This document shows, one piece after another, positions 42,543 through 49,803 of a DNA stretch of 53,815 nt. How positions within the stretch are numbered: position 1 is the first letter of the stretch; every line of letters begins with the position of its first letter. The notes under the pieces are model-generated. The model was given only the letters and a program-made list of their open reading frames with translations, was not told the DNA's origin and did no database searches. This stretch comes from Treponema sp. (lineage in GTDB: Bacteria > Spirochaetota > Spirochaetia > Treponematales > Treponemataceae): contig NZ_JAFRNB010000079.1 in assembly GCF_017430385.1 (NCBI RefSeq), forward strand, positions 1 through 53,815. The letters are read 5' to 3'. The translations under genes and the position numbers were made by a program.

Positions 42543-42598
42543 TCCTAATTCCTAACTGCTCATTGCTAACTGCTCATTGCTAATTGCTAATTCTCAAT
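42543..42598 (-). repeat. Heptamer tandem array at the corC stop
   Basis: Eight perfect-period 7-base units; on the corC strand ATTGAGA, ATTAGCA, ATTAGCA, ATGAGCA, GTTAGCA, ATGAGCA, GTTAGGA, ATTAGGA. The corC stop (TAG, 42587-42589) is inside the second unit. Every unit has a TAG or TGA. Confidence 0.85.
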
Positions 42599-43405
42599 TT
42601 CATCCGGTTTTTTAACAACCTTTATCAAATTGACCCGGTGGCCTTCCATGTCCTGCACGATGAAGTCAAAATTATCGTATTCAATCTTCTCGTATTTGAC
42701 AGGAATACGCCCGAACAAATCAAGCACGAATCCGCCGAGCGTATCAAAATCTTCCGTCGGGAACTGGCTTTCCAATGTTTCGTTGAGGTCGTCCAAATCC
42801 ACGCGCGCGTCGCAAAGCCATACATTTTCGCCAAGAGAAACGATGTCTTCCTTTTCGTTGTCGAACTCGTCCTGAATGTCGCCGACAATCTCTTCGATAA
42901 TATCTTCCATGCAGACAATGCCGGAAATGCCGCCGTACTCATCAATCGCAATCGCAATATGCTGGTGTCGCCGCTTAAATTCGCGCAGAAGTCCGTCGAT
43001 TTTCTTTGACTCAGGAACAAAATATGCTTTTTTAGTGATTTTCTGCAAGTCAACCTTTTCTTTTTTGCTGAACGCCTTGAGGATGTCCTTTACATAGAGA
43101 ATTCCGGTTACATTGTCGATTGACTCGCTGTAGACTGGGAAGCGTGAGTGACCGCTTGCCGCAATTTTTTCCAATAATTCTTCTTCGGGCGTGTCAATTG
43201 AGATAAAATCAACATCAATTCGAGGAATCATGACTTCCTTAACGGTAGTTTCAGACAAATCCTCGATGCCCTTAATCATGTCTTTTTTCTCTTCGATGAG
43301 AATTTCTTCTTGTGCCCGATCCAAGTCAGAGCCTTTTTCTGACCTGGCGGCGTTACTGGAGTGATAGTCCTCGTCTTTCTTTTTTCTGAATTTAAATAGT
43401 CCCAT
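42587..43405 (-). CDS. corC: CorC/TlyC-type CBS-domain protein
   Basis: 272 residues. No DUF21 membrane domain: this is the soluble CorC form with two CBS units (EVMIPRIDVDFISIDTPEEE to VKDILKAF, and FVPESKKIDGLLREFKRRHQHIAIAIDEYGG, split here as two segments) and a C-terminal transporter-associated domain (LGGFVLDLFGRIPVKYE). Such proteins are linked to magnesium or cobalt efflux in enterics and were once called haemolysins in spirochaetes. I start at the ATG at 43405 (AGGA upstream); 13 extra residues at the N-terminus are possible from 43444. The last residues and the stop are encoded within a heptamer repeat. It is the last gene of a phoH-pgpH-ybeY-corC series. Confidence 0.85.
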   Translation of the reverse strand: MGLFKFRKKKDEDYHSSNAARSEKGSDLDRAQEEILIEEKKDMIKGIEDLSETTVKEVMIPRIDVDFISIDTPEEELLEKIAASGHSRFPVYSESIDNVTGILYVKDILKAFSKKEKVDLQKITKKAYFVPESKKIDGLLREFKRRHQHIAIAIDEYGGISGIVCMEDIIEEIVGDIQDEFDNEKEDIVSLGENVWLCDARVDLDDLNETLESQFPTEDFDTLGGFVLDLFGRIPVKYEKIEYDNFDFIVQDMEGHRVNLIKVVKKPDEIEN

Positions 43406-43480
43406 AAAATTTCCTAAATTTATATTTTTTACCACGAATTGCACAGTAATCGGTGAAAATCAATGCAATCCGCAGTTTAT

Positions 43481-43969
43481 TTATTCTTCTACCAGAACAA
43501 CTTCATCCAACTCATGCAAGATTTTTTCCTGCAGGACAAGCATTTCGTCAGTAGGCTCTTTGCCCGGCTCGATATGCTCTTCACCGTGGTCGTAACCGTT
43601 AAGGTGCAGGACTCCGTGAATCAAAAGCCGCTTGAGTTCCTCGTTCTCGCTGACCCCGAAATACTCCGCGTTCTTAGGCAAAGTATCCAGAGAAATTGCG
43701 ATGTCGCCCGCCTGAAGCCACTCACCTTCATCATCGGTGTATTTTGTGCCGTTCTCAAATGAAAGAATGTCGGTAGGCGAATCAATGTTTCTGTACTGAC
43801 TGTTGAGCTGCTGGATTGCCATGTCATTGCAGAAGAGAATTGAAACTTCCTCGCCGTTTTTTCCAATCTTTTTGAGGACTTCAATCACAAATTTTCCTAT
43901 TTTGTTCTCATCGAGCCATGAAGGAGCTGTAATTCCGCCCTGAATCGAAACCATAATTCTGTTTGCCAT
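43481..43969 (-). CDS. ybeY: Endoribonuclease YbeY
   Basis: Zinc endoribonuclease for 16S rRNA 3'-end maturation and 70S quality control. 162 residues. The metal site HGVLHLNGYDHGEEH is complete (three His), and the family phrases SILFCNDMAIQQLNSQYRN and PTDILSFE are present. The N-terminus is about 15 residues longer than the E. coli start motif. The start overlaps the stop of the PgpH gene by one base, the standard clustering of these two genes in many phyla. Confidence 0.93.
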   Translation of the reverse strand: MANRIMVSIQGGITAPSWLDENKIGKFVIEVLKKIGKNGEEVSILFCNDMAIQQLNSQYRNIDSPTDILSFENGTKYTDDEGEWLQAGDIAISLDTLPKNAEYFGVSENEELKRLLIHGVLHLNGYDHGEEHIEPGKEPTDEMLVLQEKILHELDEVVLVEE

Positions 43970-45756
43970 TATTTTTCTCCATCCCTTGTATCTTTTGCTT
44001 CTTTTGTATCTTTATTTTCTGAATCAGACTTAGACTCAGAAGAATCAGACTTATCCTTGTCGCCTTTGTTTTCAGAAGAAGCGGACTTGTCTTTTTCTGA
44101 ATCACCTGTAGCGTCAGGGTCTTTCTGGTTCTGATATTTTATTCTTCCGTGATAGTAAGCCGCAAGAATCCGCACGAATGTATCACGGATTTTTGTAAGC
44201 TCACCAAAAGTCAATGCAGAATTATCAAGCTGACCGCTCTCAATTTTTTTGTTTATCAAATCCTGAATGAATTTTTCGAGTCGCTGTGCCGTAGGTTTTT
44301 CAAGAGACTTACATGCGGCCTCACAGACATCAGCAAGCATGACGACAGCACTTTCTTTTGAAGCCGGAGGATTTCCTGGGTAAGAATAATCTTCCGGGAT
44401 TACATTCTCGTCCTTTTCCTTGGCTTTATTATAGAAGTAAGTGATTACGCTGTTTCCATGATGCTCGGCAATGATGTCTATGATTGATTTCGGAAGCCTG
44501 AGCTGATGGGCTTTTTCAACGCCAAGCTTGATATGGCTCTTGATTACAGAAACTGAAAGCGACGGGTTCAGGTCAGTGTGCTTGTTGGCCGTGTCAATGT
44601 TGTTCTCCGTGAAATATTCGGGATGCTCCATTTTACCGATATCGTGATAATATGCGCCAACCCTGGCCAAAAGCGCGTTCGCTCCGATTTCCTTACAGGC
44701 ATTTTCGGCAAGCTGAGCGACCATCATACAATGCTGGTGAGTTCCGCTGGCAGTAAGCAGAAGTTTGCGCAAAATCGGGGTGTTCTGATCGCTCAAATCC
44801 ATGAGGCGGAAGACCGAAGCCGTATTCATGATTGACTCAAGCGGTGTGAGGAAGCCAAGAACAAGGATTCCAGAAAGGAATGAATTGAGGGCAAGACCTG
44901 GGAAGATAAAGACAGAATCGTTGAAGTCAGCATTGAACATGACTTTAAGGAATATGATGAACACAACGCTGAGGACAGCCTGCATGATTGAGGCAAAAAC
45001 CATGTCAATTCGACGCTCGATTTTCATTACGATGCGTGCCGAAGAAATGCAGACAGCAAGCGTGTACAATGTAGGAACAATCTGGAATGAAGAAGCACCG
45101 AGGACTCCGAGCGCAAGCAAAGAGCCGAAAAAGATTGCCGAAGTCTGTCCGAAAAGAATTGCTACAAGGAAAGCAGAAAAAACGGAAGGAATCATGACTG
45201 GAAGGGTGTACGGATTCTGGAAAATAGCGTTCTTCATGCCGAAAGATGTCGCAAAGAACACGATGACAAAAAGAATGCACTCCAATATCACTTCCTTAAT
45301 CTCAACTTTTTTACGAAGCAGCACTGGATTGAAAAGTACAATCCAAAGCACGGAAAGAAGTATTAAATAGAGAACTTTGTCGCAGAAAGCACGGTAATCA
45401 ACATAGACCGGTGAATCCGCCATCTTCTGCAGCTTAAAGTATTCCTCTTCCGTAATAGGAAAGCCTTTTTTGATTATCCGCTCACCCTTTTCGATTGAAA
45501 CAGGATACTGAATGTCTTCTGGAAGAGATTTTGTTGCCACGATATCCTCGAAGGCAATCTGTCCGACCTCATATTTTTCAAGTGAGAAAGATGCAAAAGT
45601 CTCGGTTGTGTTTGCATCATACCAAAGGATTGCAGTTGCCAGTGCGAAGGTAACGAAAAAGGCACATATAAAGCTCCAGTTCCGCGAAATGAAGCGGCCT
45701 ATCGAGCTAAAGAAGACTGAGACTCCAGCCTCTTCTTTTTTTTCATTTTTACTCAT
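43969..45756 (-). CDS. pgpH: 7TM-HD c-di-AMP phosphodiesterase PgpH-like
   Basis: 595 residues. An N-terminal membrane anchor (about 25-45) is followed by an extracytoplasmic domain, a block of seven membrane helices (about 130-330) and a cytoplasmic HD domain with AYYHDIGKMEHPEYF (His-Asp pair), HTDLNPSLSVSVIKSH, and IDIIAEHHGNSVITYFYNKA, the pattern of PgpH enzymes that cleave the second messenger c-di-AMP. The C-terminal 50 residues are an unusual Ser/Asp/Lys-rich tail (KDKSDSSESKSDSENK). A hairpin (45773-45791) lies just before its ribosome site. It is located between phoH and ybeY, as in Bacillus (yqfF). Confidence 0.88.
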   Translation of the reverse strand: MSKNEKKEEAGVSVFFSSIGRFISRNWSFICAFFVTFALATAILWYDANTTETFASFSLEKYEVGQIAFEDIVATKSLPEDIQYPVSIEKGERIIKKGFPITEEEYFKLQKMADSPVYVDYRAFCDKVLYLILLSVLWIVLFNPVLLRKKVEIKEVILECILFVIVFFATSFGMKNAIFQNPYTLPVMIPSVFSAFLVAILFGQTSAIFFGSLLALGVLGASSFQIVPTLYTLAVCISSARIVMKIERRIDMVFASIMQAVLSVVFIIFLKVMFNADFNDSVFIFPGLALNSFLSGILVLGFLTPLESIMNTASVFRLMDLSDQNTPILRKLLLTASGTHQHCMMVAQLAENACKEIGANALLARVGAYYHDIGKMEHPEYFTENNIDTANKHTDLNPSLSVSVIKSHIKLGVEKAHQLRLPKSIIDIIAEHHGNSVITYFYNKAKEKDENVIPEDYSYPGNPPASKESAVVMLADVCEAACKSLEKPTAQRLEKFIQDLINKKIESGQLDNSALTFGELTKIRDTFVRILAAYYHGRIKYQNQKDPDATGDSEKDKSASSENKGDKDKSDSSESKSDSENKDTKEAKDTRDGEK

Positions 45757-45772
45757 TTTTTAACTCCATTTG

Positions 45773-45791
45773 AATGTCCAAAAAGGACATT
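45773..45791 (-). promoter_or_regulatory. Hairpin in the phoH-pgpH gap
   Basis: Perfect 7-bp stem AATGTCC/GGACATT with a TTTTT loop on the minus strand, in the 39-base gap directly before the GGAG ribosome site of pgpH. No T-run follows, so this is a leader structure rather than a clear terminator. Confidence 0.4.
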
Positions 45792-45795
45792 GCTA

Positions 45796-46764
45796 TTACT
45801 GTTCATTATGGGCTTCATTCTCATAAGCCTGAACAATTTTTCTGACCAGCTGGGAACGCACTACATCACCTCCAGAAAGATGAATCATGCTGATTTCCGG
45901 GATTTCATTAAGAACCCTCATCGCATGAACCAGCCCCGATGTAAAACGCCTCGGAAGGTCAATTTGCGTTGTATCTCCTGTAATAAAAACTTTCGCGTTC
46001 TCTCCCATACGCGTAAGGAACATTTTCATCTGTTCCGTCGTTGTGTTCTGCGCCTCGTCAAGGATTACGGCACAGTTATTCAAAGTGCGTCCCCTCATAT
46101 AAGCCAGAGGTGCCACTTCTATGATACCATTTTCTGTAAGCTTATGCACTATTTCACGAGGCAGGCAGGCATTCATCGAATCATAAAGAGGCCTCAAATA
46201 CGGATTTATTTTATCCTCCAAATCACCAGGAAGGAATCCAAGGCTCTCTCCGGCCTCAACGATTGGACGAGTGAGCACAATCGAGCTTATTTTTTTTGAG
46301 AGCACGAGGTTCAATGCCTCAGCGACCGCAAGGAAGGTTTTTCCGCTGCCCGCAGGACCTTCCGCGAAAACCAGATCATTTCTGCGGAAAGCCTTTACCA
46401 GCTCCGCCTGATTTCTTGTCTTCGGATAAATTTTCCGGGTGCTTCCGGGAATTGAAATCGCATAACGGCCGGCATCAAAATCAGTGTCAGCCACGCCATG
46501 CACGAAACCTGTATTCAAAATAGAATGAATTAAATCAGAAGAAGAATCACCAGTGTCTGAAATTTCATCGACAATACGGTCAATAATGAATTTAAATTCC
46601 TGCTGAATATGAGGATCTTCCTCGTCAATAGAAATTTCGTTTCCCCGCGTAAAGACCGGCACACCTATGTGCTTCTCAATGAGTTTCAAATTGCTGTCGT
46701 TAGTGCCGCAGACCCGCGAAAGCAAATCGCCGTCAGCCAGCACGATTGTATATTCAGAATTCAC
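45796..46764 (-). CDS. phoH: PhoH-like ATPase
   Basis: 322 residues. Walker A AEGPAGSGKTFLAVAEALNL (GPAGSGKT), Walker B VILDEAQNTTTEQMKMFL, and VFITGDTTQIDLPRRFTSGL, all typical of PhoH, a Rec-like ATPase often linked to ybeY and RNA metabolism. A KH-like N-terminal region (LLSRVCGTNDSNLKLIEKHIG) precedes it. The start is GTG at 46764; no ribosome site is present, and a weak -10 (TAATAT) seven bases upstream would make it leaderless. Confidence 0.93.
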   Translation of the reverse strand: MNSEYTIVLADGDLLSRVCGTNDSNLKLIEKHIGVPVFTRGNEISIDEEDPHIQQEFKFIIDRIVDEISDTGDSSSDLIHSILNTGFVHGVADTDFDAGRYAISIPGSTRKIYPKTRNQAELVKAFRRNDLVFAEGPAGSGKTFLAVAEALNLVLSKKISSIVLTRPIVEAGESLGFLPGDLEDKINPYLRPLYDSMNACLPREIVHKLTENGIIEVAPLAYMRGRTLNNCAVILDEAQNTTTEQMKMFLTRMGENAKVFITGDTTQIDLPRRFTSGLVHAMRVLNEIPEISMIHLSGGDVVRSQLVRKIVQAYENEAHNEQ

Positions 46765-46771
46765 TTATTTA

Positions 46772-46800
46772 ATATTAACCTTAAAATCACTTTCATGCAA
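46772..46800 (-). promoter_or_regulatory. Possible promoter of phoH
   Basis: Minus strand TTGCAT (46800-46795), 17 bases, TAATAT (46777-46772), then seven bases to the GTG. Both hexamers are partial matches, so this is tentative. Confidence 0.35.
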
Positions 46801-46868
46801 CTGACAATCATCAGCAAAGACTCAGATAAAATTCACATTAAATTTTAACAAAATTCACTTAAAAAAGT

Positions 46869-46897
46869 TTGCAATCTAGTTTCTTTGGGTTTATTAT
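46869..46897 (+). promoter_or_regulatory. Predicted sigma70 promoter of glgC
   Basis: TTGCAA (46869-46874), 17 bases, TATTAT (46892-46897). The leader to the ATG at 46947 is about 43 bases and contains the AGGAGCG ribosome site. Confidence 0.65.
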
Positions 46898-46946
46898 ATT
46901 AAATACACATTAAAAAATAATTATTTACTATTAGGAGCGAAATTTT

Positions 46947-48254
46947 ATGGCAAATTCAGAAAAACCTCGTGTTTTGGCAGTTATCTTGGGCGGCGGTAAA
47001 GGAACAAGGCTTTACCCACTTACAAAAGAGCGCTCCAAACCGGCAGTACCATTTGGTGGAAAATACAGAATCGTAGACATTCCTATCTCGAACTGTATCA
47101 ACTCAGGCTACAAAAAGATTTATCTTCTCACTCAGTTCAACTCAGCATCTTTGCATCATCACATCACGAACTCATACAATTTCGACCGTTTCTCAAAAGG
47201 ATTCGTCGAAATTCTCGCTGCAGAGCAGACACTGGAGCACTCAGGCTGGTTTGAGGGAACAGCCGATGCAGTACGAAAGAACTTCATCCACTTCAAGTCA
47301 CAGAATCCTACTCATTACATCATCCTTTCCGGCGACCAGCTCTACCGCATGGATTTAAAGGCTTTCATGGACAGCCATATCGCAAGCGGAGCTGACATCA
47401 CAATTGCAACCACAGCCGTAAACGAGCGAGACGCAACAGGTTTCGGCATCATGAAGATTGACACCAAGCAGGCAATCACAGAATTCATCGAAAAGCCTTC
47501 CGTTGATGTGCTCAAAAGCGGCAACTGGAAAATTCCTGAGAAAGCACGCGGCGACCTTCCCAAAGAAAAAGAATATCTCGCATCAATGGGTATCTACATC
47601 TTCAATGCAAAGGTAATGGAAGAAGCCCTGGACAACGAATTCACAGACTTCGGCAAGGAAATCATTCCTCGTGCCATCAAAAACAAGAAAGTCAACTCAT
47701 ACATCTTCGACGGTTATTGGGAAGACATCGGTACAATCCGAAGTTTCTACAACGCAACGCTCGACCTCACACAGCCTCTCCCGCCGTTCAATTTCTACGA
47801 TGCTGACGCTCCTATTTACACTCACATGCGAAACTTGCCGCCACCAAAAGTCAACGGTGCGCCACATATAGAGGACAGTCTCCTTTCAGAAGGATGTATC
47901 ATCAACTGCAAGTCAATCAAGAAATCTGTCATCGGTGTACGAAGCATTCTCAACGAAGGAACGGAGCTTGACGGCGTAATTTCAATGGGTGCGGACTTCT
48001 ACGAAAACGACACAAAGAAAAACGAAAACGAACAGTCTAAACGCCCGAACATTGGCATCGGCAAAAACTGCAAGATTGCAAGGACAATCATCGACAAGAA
48101 TGCCGCAATCGGAGACAACTGCCGAATCAATGTTGATGGCAAAAAATATCCTGACGGCGAGAACAAGCTTGCTAACGGCGTATATTTCTACAGCTCAGAC
48201 GGAATCATCGTAATCCGAAAAGGATCAATCATTCCTTCAGGCACGGTAATCTAA
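46947..48254 (+). CDS. glgC: Glucose-1-phosphate adenylyltransferase
   Basis: ADP-glucose pyrophosphorylase, first committed step of glycogen synthesis: glucose 1-phosphate plus ATP to ADP-glucose. 435 residues. Motifs: LGGGKGTRLYPLTKERSKPAVPFGGKYR (given as LGGGKGTRLYPLTKERSKP then AVPFGGKYR), GTADAVRKN, LSGDQLYRMD, GFGIMKID, FIEKP and YWEDIGTI, then a left-handed beta-helix C-terminal domain (GCIINCKSIKKSVIG and KNCKIARTIIDKNAAIGDN). The ribosome site AGGAGCG is ten bases upstream. The small J-like gene follows about ten bases after the stop. Confidence 0.95.
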   Translation: MANSEKPRVLAVILGGGKGTRLYPLTKERSKPAVPFGGKYRIVDIPISNCINSGYKKIYLLTQFNSASLHHHITNSYNFDRFSKGFVEILAAEQTLEHSGWFEGTADAVRKNFIHFKSQNPTHYIILSGDQLYRMDLKAFMDSHIASGADITIATTAVNERDATGFGIMKIDTKQAITEFIEKPSVDVLKSGNWKIPEKARGDLPKEKEYLASMGIYIFNAKVMEEALDNEFTDFGKEIIPRAIKNKKVNSYIFDGYWEDIGTIRSFYNATLDLTQPLPPFNFYDADAPIYTHMRNLPPPKVNGAPHIEDSLLSEGCIINCKSIKKSVIGVRSILNEGTELDGVISMGADFYENDTKKNENEQSKRPNIGIGKNCKIARTIIDKNAAIGDNCRINVDGKKYPDGENKLANGVYFYSSDGIIVIRKGSIIPSGTVI

Positions 48255-48264
48255 TTTGCCGTCA

Positions 48265-48708
48265 ATGTTCGACAAGCTGGGCGACCTGCTCAGCGATGCT
48301 CTCGAAAAAGGAGAGCTTCCAAAATCCGAGGACAAGCCTCACGACGAAAGCGTTGAAGCGACATTCTCGGATTTTAATTTTATTGCCAAAAAAAACGAAG
48401 ATAATTCTCAACAAAAAGAACGGACTGGTTCCGCTCAAAAAGAATCAGGTGAGGCATCGTCTTCAAAAAAAGATTTCTCAGTTCCGCGTAGCTTACCCGA
48501 AAATGTCAGGAACGCATTTACCTTCATTAACATTCCGGAAGCAGCGGATTTTGACGAAGCAAAAAAAATCTACCGCGAAAAGCTCATGTATTACCATCCT
48601 GACAGGCGCAATGACAATCCTGTACTCCAGAAAGTCGCCAAAGAAAAGACCGCAAGGCTTTTAAAGGAATGGGAAATAATCGAGAAATGGTACGCAAATA
48701 ACGGATAA
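48265..48708 (+). CDS. Small J-domain-like protein
   Basis: 147 residues from the ATG at 48265. After a disordered Lys/Ser/Glu-rich N-terminus (about 20-80), the C-terminal 70 residues form a J domain: FDEAKKIYREKLMYYHPDRR with an intact HPD, then LKEWEIIEKWYANNG. It is too short for a full DnaJ and has no zinc or substrate-binding domains. Start choice is uncertain: no ribosome site precedes it, and a TTG at 48256, one base after the glgC stop, is also in frame. The position suggests coexpression with glgC, not a functional link. Convergent with the swrB-like gene (three bases between stops). Confidence 0.7.
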   Translation: MFDKLGDLLSDALEKGELPKSEDKPHDESVEATFSDFNFIAKKNEDNSQQKERTGSAQKESGEASSSKKDFSVPRSLPENVRNAFTFINIPEAADFDEAKKIYREKLMYYHPDRRNDNPVLQKVAKEKTARLLKEWEIIEKWYANNG

Positions 48709-48711
48709 AAA

Positions 48712-49461
48712 TTAAAAATTCATGTCCAGGACAAGCTGAACTTCAGTTGTTGAGCTTCCAAGCTCTCTTGCTATTTCCTCAACAGAGTGACCTGCAAGAT
48801 GAAGGTCCTTCACAAGCCCGGCAAAACTCTGCTGTGGCTGGATAGGCTCATCCGCATAGGTAACATTTCCGCCGATTACAGGAACGGAAGCATAAGAAGA
48901 GCCGTCAGATTCGACCGTAAATGTAGTTCCCGCATCAGAAACAATCCGTCTTGAATCCTCGGCGGCCGCCTGCTCAAACAAGTCCCCCTGCTCCTGCGTA
49001 ACTGGCTTTTTTACCTGACGGAAGCCCTCATCGGTCAGCTCATAGCGGTTTGCCGACTGCAAGCCTGCCGAAATATTCTGATTGCGAAGATACTGCTGTG
49101 CAGCACGGCCAGGACCTGCAAAGCCACCCTGAGACTGGAACTGTTTTTTAGACTGCACCACGGAATCAATTTTGTTCTGATATGAAAGGTTAGCTTTCTG
49201 AACCTCAATCTCACGGCGAGCCAGCTCCACATGCCTGTCAGCCTCGGCAACAATCACTTTGAGCTGCTTGATTCTGTCCTCGATAAGCTCAATGTTGCGG
49301 CCGGCATTATGGTTGATGTCGGAAATCATTTTTTCCATCTGGTCCCGAGTAGAAGCAATGATATCCTCTGTAGAGAAAAGTTTTCTGAATTTCAAAAAAA
49401 ATACGCACCAAAGGCAGAGATTTAAAACACAAAAAAAAGCTGCTATAAAAATAACCATCAT
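48712..49461 (-). CDS. SwrB-like membrane protein with C-terminal helix-turn-helix
   Basis: 249 residues. One N-terminal membrane helix (about 2-24, VIFIAAFFCVLNLCLWCVFF), a long helical stalk (about 30-110) and a Gln/Gly-rich middle, then a C-terminal HTH-like segment (DLHLAGHSVEEIARELGSS). This plan (membrane anchor, coiled stalk, HTH) and its position two genes from fliA/whiG resemble Bacillus SwrB, which sits after sigD and promotes flagellar type III export. Similarity is by architecture and context; the sequence itself was not matched to the family. Probably translated after the small gene at 49468 (six-base gap). Confidence 0.55.
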   Translation of the reverse strand: MMVIFIAAFFCVLNLCLWCVFFLKFRKLFSTEDIIASTRDQMEKMISDINHNAGRNIELIEDRIKQLKVIVAEADRHVELARREIEVQKANLSYQNKIDSVVQSKKQFQSQGGFAGPGRAAQQYLRNQNISAGLQSANRYELTDEGFRQVKKPVTQEQGDLFEQAAAEDSRRIVSDAGTTFTVESDGSSYASVPVIGGNVTYADEPIQPQQSFAGLVKDLHLAGHSVEEIARELGSSTTEVQLVLDMNF

Positions 49462-49467
49462 TTCGTC

Positions 49468-49803
49468 CTACCTTTCAATGTTTATATGAATGCCAAGATA
49501 AGACTCCCGGATTTCTGACTCCTTTTTCGGAGCCTCTTCATTCTGCTGCTGTCCTCTTCTTTTTCTTCCGCCCTGACCATAAGCAGAGCCAGAATTCTGC
49601 CCTTCATCATTGATGCCGGTTGATTTTGCCTCATTGTCAGCAGCTTTATGAACCTGAGCCGCTTTCTCCGCGTTCTGCTGGATAATTCTTGACTCCTGCA
49701 ACTGCTGAGCAAGGACTGCTCCCTGCTGCTGGTGAGAAACCGTGCGGGCAACATTATTCATGTTGGCATACATTGTCTGAAGGTCAAGAGGAGAAACACC
49801 CAT
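49468..49803 (-). CDS. Hypothetical Gln/Asn-rich protein in flagellar operon
   Basis: 111 residues with no signal peptide or membrane segment. Rich in Gln, Asn, Ala and charged residues (MYANMNNVARTVSHQQQG, KRRGQQQNEEAPKKESE); no recognised domain. The start overlaps the stop of the FapA-like gene (TAATG), so it is a real, coupled gene rather than a shadow. Its position between the DUF342 gene and the SwrB-like gene points to flagellar assembly, but no function can be stated. Confidence 0.6.
   Translation of the reverse strand: MGVSPLDLQTMYANMNNVARTVSHQQQGAVLAQQLQESRIIQQNAEKAAQVHKAADNEAKSTGINDEGQNSGSAYGQGGRKRRGQQQNEEAPKKESEIRESYLGIHINIER

Noticed and set aside
19085..42598. Heptamer arrays as CRISPR arrays.
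   Set aside because: There are no 25-40 base repeats separated by unique spacers; the period is 7 bases.
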